Source: JBEKDJ01 sp050014415
GTDB lineage: Bacteria > Desulfobacterota > BSN033 > UBA1163
Assembly (NCBI GenBank): GCA_050014415.1
Contig: JBEKDJ010000268.1
Coordinates: forward strand, 1-6,825
DNA: 6,825 nt
Direction: 5' to 3'
The position numbers and the translations under genes are program-made. Positions 1 through 5,389 of this stretch are shown here, piece by piece (positions within the stretch are counted from its first letter, which is position 1; every line of letters starts with the position of its first letter). Under the pieces are notes generated by a model. The model was not told the origin of the DNA. It saw only the letters and a list, made by a program, of their open reading frames with translations, and made no database searches.

Positions 1-791
1 CCGGTAACAGATTTCTTTCCTGATACCACCCAGTTGTTGCTGGCCCCAGAGGTTGAAAAGCCTGTTAGCCTTTCTACCAAAACCATTGTTTTTAAGAACG
101 GGATTGAGAATTCTGAAAGGGTTTTGGATTCTTCGGGGATAATCAAAGGCGCCCCGTCCGGCCAGACCGGGAAAGCTTCCCTCCATCTCTCCATCCCCAC
201 CTTTTCAAGTATCTTTGCCGCGGTCAAATCTACTCTCCAGCCGTTGCTCAACCCCCAATTGACCACTTTCAAGATGGCGAAGTAGTCTTCAGCACTCCAT
301 GGCTGCGGTCTATACCCAAGGAGTTTGAACTCAAAAGGGAGCCGATTAGAGTGAGTCTCCATGTAGGCATTTACGCCATCGGCAAAGGATTCAGGTATGA
401 AGGTGAGGTCGTCAGAAATTCTCTTGTTCATACCCGCCGCCGAAATCATTCGGAAGAAACGGTCAACTTCGACCATCTCCTCACCCAATACTTCTGAGAG
501 TCGGCCGTGACCCAGACGACGGTAGAAATCCATCTGCCAGAGACGATCCTGAGCCATGGCGTACCCGAGAGCGAAATAGAGGTCGGGCTCATTCTTGGCA
601 TAGATATGGGGTACGCCATAGGTATCTCTTATGATCTTCACATCTTCTCTCAGTCCCCCAAGCGTGACCTCTCCTGAGGTTTGTGGTAGACTCTTCTTGA
701 TCGCTAGCTGAAACCAAAGGTAACTTACCCCAGCCGCCACCAAAATGAGACCCAATAGTATCGCGCCGATGACTGAGATCCATTTTTTCAT
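1..791 (-). CDS. Penicillin acylase family Ntn hydrolase, 3' end cut off by the window edge
   Basis: Secreted or membrane-anchored amidase of the penicillin acylase family (penicillin G acylase and acyl-homoserine-lactone acylase relatives), which cleaves amide-linked acyl groups; the real substrate cannot be told. The visible 263 residues read without interruption. Residues 1-28 are a Lys-Lys start plus a hydrophobic segment (signal peptide or membrane anchor) with no clear cleavage site. The alpha-chain motifs follow: IRDTYGVPHIYA (54-65), GYAMAQDRLWQMD (76-88) and GRLSEVLG (96-103). SNNWVVSG begins at Ser251 (codon 39-41) and matches the SNxWV start of the beta chain, so Ser251 is the predicted autocatalytic cleavage point and N-terminal nucleophile. 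Most of the beta chain lies outside the window; this is truncation by the window, not a broken gene. The ATG at 791 is preceded by AAGGGTGA at a suitable distance. It is divergent from the radical SAM gene. Family assignment is secure, specificity is not. Confidence 0.9.
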   Translation of the reverse strand, partial: MKKWISVIGAILLGLILVAAGVSYLWFQLAIKKSLPQTSGEVTLGGLREDVKIIRDTYGVPHIYAKNEPDLYFALGYAMAQDRLWQMDFYRRLGHGRLSEVLGEEMVEVDRFFRMISAAGMNKRISDDLTFIPESFADGVNAYMETHSNRLPFEFKLLGYRPQPWSAEDYFAILKVVNWGLSNGWRVDLTAAKILEKVGMERWREAFPVWPDGAPLIIPEESKTLSEFSIPFLKTMVLVERLTGFSTSGASNNWVVSGKKSVT

Positions 792-943
792 GATTCACCC
801 TTTTTTGTTGCTTCTTGCCCGTTGGATGACCTTAGCAACACTTTTGTAGTAATTCATAAGCTCCTTTCCCCGTCTCTCACAGCTCTCAGGGGGGGATTGA
901 ATGTCTCTCTTCTTTGAAGGGATACCTCGTTCCTTCTTTTACA

Positions 944-971
944 AGGATACCCACTTCATTAGATTTTTCAA
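944..971 (-). promoter_or_regulatory. Candidate promoter for the acylase gene
   Basis: On the minus strand TTGAAA (966-971) is followed after a 16-base spacer by TATCCT (944-949), a fair sigma-70-type pair. It lies about 150 bases upstream of the acylase start, leaving a long untranslated leader. The -35 is close to consensus and the -10 is mediocre. This is inference from sequence only, and another start site nearer the gene is possible. Confidence 0.22.
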
Positions 972-1051
972 CAAATATTTTGTAGTGAAGCCCAGACAAA
1001 AAGGATGTTGATGCTCAGATGGAGTCAATAACAAGCTAACAATCCAAGAAT

Positions 1052-1064
1052 GGGGTGTGTCCCC
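1052..1064. repeat. Short GGGG-TGTGT-CCCC inverted repeat upstream of the radical SAM promoter
   Basis: A perfect 4-base inverted repeat of G and C with a five-base loop (TGTGT), flanked by AAT on the left and AAACT on the right. It falls over the place where the -35 box of the plus-strand promoter would be. It could be a protein binding site. From memory it also resembles the GGGGACA...CCCC cores of REP-like repeats in Desulfobacterota genomes. With only 13 bases either reading is tentative. Confidence 0.3.
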
Positions 1065-1075
1065 AAACTAAATAA

Positions 1076-1084
1076 TGTTATAAT
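1076..1084 (+). promoter_or_regulatory. Extended -10 promoter of the radical SAM gene
   Basis: TG at 1076-1077, one base, then a perfect TATAAT at 1079-1084 form an extended -10 element (TGNTATAAT). The hexamer about 17 bases upstream is a poor -35, as is usual for extended -10 promoters. Transcription would start near 1091, giving a leader of about 50 bases that contains the GAGGAG ribosome binding site (1131-1136). Confidence 0.55.
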
Positions 1085-1141
1085 TTGAAAGGCTCGTCAG
1101 TTAAGCCTAAACAAGATGGAAATAGATGACGAGGAGCAAAC

Positions 1142-2197
1142 ATGTATGAACAGGGAGTGATCAGACCGCCGAGTGAGGCATCGAGTCTTCTGATCCGCGT
1201 CACGCGCAACTGCCCGTGGAACCAGTGTCTCTTTTGCCCTGCCTATAAGGGCGTGAAATTCTCAAAAAGGGCTGTGGAAGAAGTAAAGGGAGATATTGAC
1301 AACATGGCCGATGAACTTAAGGGATACTCGGGCGTCAAAACGGCTTTTTTGCAGGATGCGGATAGTCTTATCCTGCCCGTGAACGATCTTGTTGTTATTC
1401 TAAATCACCTTAAGGAAAAGTTCCCGGAGATCGACAGGATTACAACCTACGCCCGTGCGCGCACATTGAGTCACAAGAGTGTCGAGGACCTCAAGCGCCT
1501 TAAGCAGGCAGGTCTGACAAGAATTCACGCTGGCATGGAGAGCGGATCAGCCAAGGTATTGCAGATGATCAAGAAGGGAATAACACCTCAGGAAGTGGTT
1601 AATGGGGGCAGGAACGTGATGGAAGCCGGGATCGAGCTTTCCGAATATATTATGCCCGGCATCGCCGGCCGGACCCTGAGCGAGGAACACGCCATAGAGA
1701 CGGCAGGGCTGCTCAACCTCGTCCGTCCCCATTTTATAAGGGTAAGAACCTTTGCCATGCATCCCCAGTCTCCAATGCAGAAGATGGTTCGGGAAGGGAC
1801 GTTCGTGCCTCTGACGGACGACGAAATCATCGCTGAAATCCGCCTTCTCGTTAATCACCTCGACAGCATGCACAGCTACTTCTCGTGTAACGATTTCAGC
1901 TTGAACCTCCTCATGCAGGTGGATGGCTTCCTGGACGAGAAAAAAGAGGTTATGCTGAATGAACTCGATGCCTTTCTGTCCATGACGAAGAGACAGAGGC
2001 AGGTCTATACCCTGCTCCACTATGCCGGTTATAGTCGCTACCCTTTAAGCGTCGTCAACGATCAAAATGTCCTGGATCAGGTAGTGCCCGAGATAGAGAA
2101 ACTGGAGAGGAGCGGCGGGGAACACGGGTTCGATGAGCACATACGGATGCTCAAAACCTACCAGCTCCCCCAGCCTCAGACCGACCATTGGTGTTAA
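1142..2197 (+). CDS. Radical SAM protein, COG1032-like, without a B12 domain
   Basis: Cytosolic radical SAM enzyme of 351 residues; the reaction is unknown. The cluster motif NCPWNQCLFCPAYKG supplies Cys24, Cys29 and Cys32, which should bind a [4Fe-4S] cluster that cleaves S-adenosylmethionine. The spacing is CX4CX2C rather than the usual CX3CX2C. Further barrel motifs are FLQDADSL (69-76), TTYARA (101-106), AGLTRIHAGMESGS (123-136, the strand bearing the conserved Glu-Ser) and a YIMPGIAG segment (169-176). The C-terminal part (about 240-285) has the SxxDxxLNLL and MLNELDAFL pattern that I associate with stand-alone COG1032-type proteins. There is no N-terminal cobalamin-binding domain and no C-terminal cluster-rich SPASM extension. 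The start at 1142 has GAGGAG five bases upstream. The gene seems to be monocistronic, diverging from the acylase and converging with the kinase. Superfamily assignment is secure, substrate unknown. Confidence 0.9.
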   Translation: MYEQGVIRPPSEASSLLIRVTRNCPWNQCLFCPAYKGVKFSKRAVEEVKGDIDNMADELKGYSGVKTAFLQDADSLILPVNDLVVILNHLKEKFPEIDRITTYARARTLSHKSVEDLKRLKQAGLTRIHAGMESGSAKVLQMIKKGITPQEVVNGGRNVMEAGIELSEYIMPGIAGRTLSEEHAIETAGLLNLVRPHFIRVRTFAMHPQSPMQKMVREGTFVPLTDDEIIAEIRLLVNHLDSMHSYFSCNDFSLNLLMQVDGFLDEKKEVMLNELDAFLSMTKRQRQVYTLLHYAGYSRYPLSVVNDQNVLDQVVPEIEKLERSGGEHGFDEHIRMLKTYQLPQPQTDHWC

Positions 2198-2237
2198 GAA
2201 TACTGCTGTTGGTTTTCCCCCAAACGATTCAGGAGGT

Positions 2238-2277
2238 GAGGGGTTCAAATACATTAGGGACAATAAGTGAACCCTTT
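2238..2277. terminator. Inverted repeat in the convergent gap, possible bidirectional terminator
   Basis: GGGTTCA (2241-2247) pairs with TGAACCC (2268-2274), extended outward by one A-T and two G-T pairs, with a 20-base loop. It lies 40 bases beyond the radical SAM stop and about 55 beyond the kinase stop. This is where a shared terminator is expected between converging genes. The large loop and the short T run on either side make it a poor intrinsic terminator, so the call rests mostly on position. Confidence 0.28.
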
Positions 2278-2331
2278 CCCCTGCATTCTTTTCCTTCATC
2301 TATTCATAATCAACATGACCTTCTGTTTCTT

Positions 2332-4638
2332 CTATATCGGCATACTGATAATGAAGGTGGTACCCTTCTCCTCTTCGCTCTGAACCCTGATCTCCCCACC
2401 ATGGTCTTTTATGATTCCATAACAAACCGAAAGCCCCAACCCCACTCCCTTTACCTTCTGTTTGGTGGTAAAAAAGGCCTCAAAGATTTTATCCCTGATC
2501 TCTTCCGGGATTCCTATTCCCGTATCCTCGATGCGTATCAAGACCTTATTGTCTTCCCGGCTTGTTCTGACCGTAAGCGTTCCACCCTTCGGCATGGCTT
2601 CCTTCGCATTCTTGATCATGTTGAGCATGACCTGTCTCATCTGGTTGGTCGAGGCCATGATCTCTGGAATCTCATTATCGAAGCATGTTTCTACATTGAT
2701 ATTGGCTTCCTTCATCTGCTTCTCCATTACCAGCAGAATCCCTTCGACCAACTCATTGATCTTGATGGGCTTTCTCTTCTCCTCCTCAGGTTTTGAGAAA
2801 CTGAGCATGCTTCGGAGCATCTCAGTGAGCCTTTGGGTTTCCGATAGGGACAGCTCCAGAATCCTCCTCCGTTTGCTCTCCGGAGGAACTTCGGTCTTAA
2901 GAAGTTCCAGGGTGTTCATGATGCCATAGATGGGGTTGTTCAGCTCGTGAGCGATCTGAGAAGTAAGCCTTCCCATGGCTGCCAATTTTTCTGATTGGAG
3001 TAAAGCCTGCTGCGTCTTCTGGAGCTCTCGCTCCATCCTCAATCTCTCCCGAAGATCTTTGAAGATACCAATGCTGGCAATCTCATTTCCCTCCTCATCA
3101 TAGATGATCGATGCTGAAAGATCTCCCTCGATCATCACCCCATCCTTCCGTCGGTGCAAAATGGGAAAAGACTTCAATTTTCCAACTCCCCCATAGTCAG
3201 GACTCTTCAGCTTCTCCATCACCTCCTTGGCGACTCCGGGCGGATAGATGCTTCGAATATTTAACTTTCCCGCCACCTCCCCTGCTTCGTAGCCTAAAAT
3301 ATTCTCAGCCCCTTGGTTGAAGATGAGGATATTCCCCTTCATCGTGGTCACAATGATTCCATCGACTGAACTTTCGATCAGTTTCATCAAGAATTCATTG
3401 GCCTCCTTCAATTCCCTCTCCATCCTCTTCCGGTCTGTGATATCGATGTTAAGCCCCTCATAACCAATAACATTCCCATTTTGATCCCTCTTCGCGTGGG
3501 CGGTGAGGAGAACCGTAATTCTCTCGCCATTCTTTTTCTTAAACTCCACCTCAAAATCCTTTACAAACCCCAGCTCTTCGACCAGCCTCTGAAAGGTCTT
3601 TCGATCTTCTGCATTCAAATAGAGATCTTTGGCAATATCGATCTCCAAAAACTCGCCCTTATTCTCGTAGCCCAGTAGCCCCCACATAGCCTGATTGCAG
3701 TCGAGAAAACGCCCTTCCTTTGAGCTGATGAAGAGGCCATGGCGAACCCGTTCGAAGAGGTTTCGGAATTTCTCCTCTGATTCCTTCAAATCCTTTTCAA
3801 ACCTCTTCCTCTCCGTGATATCCCGGACATAAGCGTATGTCTTGATTCGGCCATCCTCTGACCGCGTTGGGGCGAGACAGACTTCTGCCTCTTTGATCCG
3901 ACTCTGTGGTGTCTCGATCGACATCTCCATACAGACTTTCTGCCCCAGCCCTTCTCCCCGCATCACCATCTCCTCTAGAAACTCCTCGTCCCTCTTTCCA
4001 ATCAAAGAGAAGAAATCCCGGCCGAGGATGTTGCCTTTCGAAATGCCCATGATCTCAGTAGCCATCTGGTTGGCAAACTCAATCCGTGAATCTTCGTCAA
4101 AAACGATTATGCCGTCTTCCCCCATCTCTGCGATTTTTTCAAACCGTTTCGTCGCCTCTCGGATCTCCCTCTCCATCCTCTTCCTCGCGGTGATATCCCT
4201 CAAGTAAGCATAGGTTTTTACCCTACCTTTCTCCATCTCAGCAATGGTAATGCAGACTTCTGCATCTCGTTTGTGACCTTCAGCAGTCACAACCTCCATC
4301 TCCGTACAAACTCGTTTACTCTCATCTGCCCCTACTTCGGAATGCATCTGGTTTAGATAGCCGACATCCCTTTCATTCAAGAGGCGGCGGAAATCCATCC
4401 CCATCAGTTTCTCTTTCGAGTATTCCGTCAGCTCGGAGGCGATGGTATTGGCAAATTCCATCCGATAGCCCTCATCGAAGACGATAATTCCATCGTCTCC
4501 CATTTCTGCAATCTTTTCGAGTCGTTTGGTTACCTCTTGAATATGACGCTCTGCCGCCTTCTGTTCTTTTTCTTTCAACCGCCTCTCCAGATCGACTACC
4601 CTTTGTCTCAATATTTCATAATCGTTGCTTTCTTCCAT
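2332..4638 (-). CDS. Soluble PAS-PAS-PAS-PAS sensor histidine kinase
   Basis: Cytosolic sensor kinase of 768 residues from the preferred ATG at 4638. A charged coiled coil (about 8-36) leads into four PAS/PAC domains: about 37-150, 163-275, 289-403 and 413-531. Three of these end in a DIT[A/E/D]RKR linker and the fourth in a degenerate FKDLRERLR. A HisKA domain follows, with phospho-acceptor His564 in AHELNNPI, an NtrB-like H-box. The HATPase domain shows the N box (NMIKNA, Asn677), DTGIGIP (705-711), an F box (FEAFFTTK) and GVGLGLS (731-737). All catalytic boxes are intact. I see no membrane segment, receiver domain or adjacent response regulator, so it should sense an internal signal and signal to a partner encoded elsewhere. 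PAS1 and PAS2 are a tandem duplication. The ATG at 4638 has GGGGGAG five bases upstream; an upstream TTG (4665) would add nine residues but lacks such a site. Confidence 0.95.
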   Translation of the reverse strand: MEESNDYEILRQRVVDLERRLKEKEQKAAERHIQEVTKRLEKIAEMGDDGIIVFDEGYRMEFANTIASELTEYSKEKLMGMDFRRLLNERDVGYLNQMHSEVGADESKRVCTEMEVVTAEGHKRDAEVCITIAEMEKGRVKTYAYLRDITARKRMEREIREATKRFEKIAEMGEDGIIVFDEDSRIEFANQMATEIMGISKGNILGRDFFSLIGKRDEEFLEEMVMRGEGLGQKVCMEMSIETPQSRIKEAEVCLAPTRSEDGRIKTYAYVRDITERKRFEKDLKESEEKFRNLFERVRHGLFISSKEGRFLDCNQAMWGLLGYENKGEFLEIDIAKDLYLNAEDRKTFQRLVEELGFVKDFEVEFKKKNGERITVLLTAHAKRDQNGNVIGYEGLNIDITDRKRMERELKEANEFLMKLIESSVDGIIVTTMKGNILIFNQGAENILGYEAGEVAGKLNIRSIYPPGVAKEVMEKLKSPDYGGVGKLKSFPILHRRKDGVMIEGDLSASIIYDEEGNEIASIGIFKDLRERLRMERELQKTQQALLQSEKLAAMGRLTSQIAHELNNPIYGIMNTLELLKTEVPPESKRRRILELSLSETQRLTEMLRSMLSFSKPEEEKRKPIKINELVEGILLVMEKQMKEANINVETCFDNEIPEIMASTNQMRQVMLNMIKNAKEAMPKGGTLTVRTSREDNKVLIRIEDTGIGIPEEIRDKIFEAFFTTKQKVKGVGLGLSVCYGIIKDHGGEIRVQSEEEKGTTFIISMPI
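3775..4530 (-). repeat. Tandem duplication encoding PAS1 and PAS2 of the kinase
   Basis: Two consecutive coding units of about 378 and 375 bases (about 4153-4530 and 3775-4152) encode similar PAS/PAC modules. Each begins with TKR[L/F]EKIAEMG[D/E]DGIIVFDE and ends with KTYAY[L/V]RDIT[A/E]RKR. My hand alignment gives about half the residues identical with a single one-residue gap. PAS3 and PAS4 are much less similar to these two. The DNA has diverged considerably at silent sites, so the duplication is not very recent. Confidence 0.75.
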
Positions 4639-4643
4639 AGTCA

Positions 4644-4650
4644 CTCCCCC
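4644..4650 (-). promoter_or_regulatory. Ribosome binding site that fixes the kinase start
   Basis: GGGGGAG on the minus strand ends five bases before the ATG at 4638. The alternative TTG start at 4665 would place this motif inside the coding sequence. The same GGGGGAG motif precedes the M42 peptidase start (6452-6458), which supports its use in this genome. Confidence 0.7.
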
Positions 4651-4729
4651 TTCCGATTCTCTCAAGGTCGACCGCTGTTCCCTTTACCCAGATGTTGCAA
4701 AAAGTGAGTTGCATGAACCTGGACAAGTC

Positions 4730-4765
4730 GGTCGGAAAGGTTTCGAGGCGGACCTTTTACCGACC
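4730..4765. other. Strong hairpin inside the inverted-repeat element
   Basis: GGTCGGAAAGGT (4730-4741) pairs with ACCTTTTACCGACC (4752-4765). This gives two six-base-pair helices separated by a two-base bulge, closed by a 10-base loop. It is not followed by a T run on either strand, so it is not an intrinsic terminator. In a minus-strand transcript it would lie in the kinase leader, about 90 to 130 bases before the start codon. Confidence 0.6.
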
Positions 4766-4835
4766 AGCACCCTCTAATCGTTTCACTATCTGAGGTCACT
4801 TGAAGTAAATTCCTCCCGTTTCTTTTAAACCTCCT

Positions 4836-4869
4836 AAAAATCGCCATTCGAAGCCTTGAAGAGCGATTT
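4836..4869 (-). terminator. Probable intrinsic terminator after the Nudix gene
   Basis: Read on the minus strand, AAATCGC (4863-4869) pairs with GCGATTT (4838-4844) across an 18-base loop, and the stem runs into five consecutive T. It starts about 40 bases past the Nudix stop codon, where the terminator of the peptidase-Nudix unit would be expected. The stem is short and the loop large, so it is probably a weak terminator. Its first arm overlaps the right arm of the larger inverted repeat (4864-4881), so the two pairings exclude each other. Confidence 0.45.
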
Positions 4870-4909
4870 GTCCAGGTTCATTTCTGCAACGCGTGGGGCG
4901 AGCCAAATT

Positions 4910-5389
4910 CTAAATTCCTTTCGCTTGAACTTGGTTCAATTCATCAAGGAAGCCTGATTGCCCTTTGATTATTTTTTCCTTAGCCACTGGGATTGGAAAC
5001 CAACCTGTCCGGTCCACTTCCGGAAATTCCTGTTGTCTGCCGGAACGGGGAGGCCACTCCATCATGAAGGTATTGCTTTTGCTCGCTGAGGCATCACAGT
5101 CTCCCTCAAAGGCCCAGGCTGTTATAATCTTTCCACTTGGCTGCTTCAGCGGAGTCAGCGGTACGAATTGTCCGAAGGCCTCGAAGCCTGTTTCTTCGTG
5201 GAACTCACGTTTCGCGACATCGAGGGGATCTTCCCCGGACGTATATTCTCCTTTGGGGACGGACCATGAGCCCTCATCCTTCTTTGCCCAAAACGGCCCG
5301 CCCGGGTGGACGAGCAAAACCTCGAGAACTCCGTGGCGCCGTCGATACATCAGTAAACCGGCACTCTTCTTCCCCATATTCGTTCTCAT
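4910..5389 (-). CDS. NUDIX hydrolase, COG4119-like predicted NTP pyrophosphohydrolase
   Basis: Small cytosolic Mg2+-dependent hydrolase of 159 residues that should cleave a nucleoside diphosphate linked to another moiety; the true substrate is unknown. The complete Nudix box GX5EX7REUXEEXGU is present from Gly47 to Phe69 (Gly47, Glu53, Arg61, Glu62, Glu65, Glu66, Gly68), with the three Glu of REFHEE available for metal binding. The N-terminal KKSAGLLMYRRR and the HPGGPFWAKKDEGSWSVPKG segment (28-47) are, as I recall them, characteristic of the COG4119 branch, and the length fits. The start is set by an ATGA overlap with the stop of the M42 peptidase gene, implying translational coupling; Met5 is an in-frame alternative. 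There is no strong Shine-Dalgarno of its own. A terminator-like hairpin follows (4836-4869). Confidence 0.92.
   Translation of the reverse strand: MRTNMGKKSAGLLMYRRRHGVLEVLLVHPGGPFWAKKDEGSWSVPKGEYTSGEDPLDVAKREFHEETGFEAFGQFVPLTPLKQPSGKIITAWAFEGDCDASASKSNTFMMEWPPRSGRQQEFPEVDRTGWFPIPVAKEKIIKGQSGFLDELNQVQAKGI

Larger units (their letters stand above)
792..1141. other. Divergent intergenic region between the acylase and radical SAM genes
   Basis: These 350 bases contain no convincing coding region on either strand. They must carry the start signals of both flanking genes, which point away from each other. Visible contents are a good plus-strand extended -10 element at 1076-1084, a GGGG/CCCC inverted repeat at 1052-1064 just upstream of it, a weaker minus-strand promoter candidate at 944-971, and a short AT-rich palindrome at 971-983 (ACAAA and TTTGT around TAT). 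The palindrome sits beside the minus-strand -35 candidate and could be an operator, but it is short enough to be chance. Confidence 0.6.
4713..4881. repeat. 169-base element bounded by 18-base inverted repeats (MITE-like or structured RNA)
   Basis: The left end (4713-4730, ATGAACCTGGACAAGTCG) and the reverse complement of the right end (4864-4881) match at 17 of 18 positions, and the single difference still allows a G-U pair. The interior holds a strong hairpin (4730-4765) directly after the left arm and no convincing gene. It lies wholly in the gap between the Nudix and kinase genes. A further GTTGCA/TGCAAC pair flanks it (4694-4699 and 4885-4890). Small size, terminal inverted repeats and lack of coding fit a miniature inverted-repeat element. 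No clear target-site duplication is visible, so a folded leader RNA or small RNA read from the minus strand is an alternative. Confidence 0.5.

Noticed and set aside
589..798. A 69-codon minus-strand frame starting just upstream of the acylase start
   Set aside because: It is a shifted reading of the acylase gene. The overlapping frame from 791 carries clear penicillin acylase motifs.
1547..2020. A 157-codon minus-strand frame inside the radical SAM gene
   Set aside because: It is an antisense shadow of a gene with clear family motifs, and shows no recognisable domain.
2231..2277. GGTTCAAAT at 2242-2250 resembling a tRNA T-loop
   Set aside because: The bases on either side do not form a T stem (GGGG against ACATT), and no anticodon arm, D arm or acceptor stem can be placed around it.
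2188..2796. A 202-codon plus-strand frame overlapping the end of the kinase gene
   Set aside because: It is antisense to the HATPase and HisKA coding region; its hydrophobic, leucine-rich composition is what reverse reading of such DNA gives, and it has no ribosome site.
4662..4847. A 61-codon open frame on the minus strand upstream of the kinase
   Set aside because: It begins inside the terminator-like hairpin, runs through the inverted-repeat element and hairpin, resembles no family and has no well-placed ribosome site. The AGGAGG at 4831-4836 lies after its start codon.
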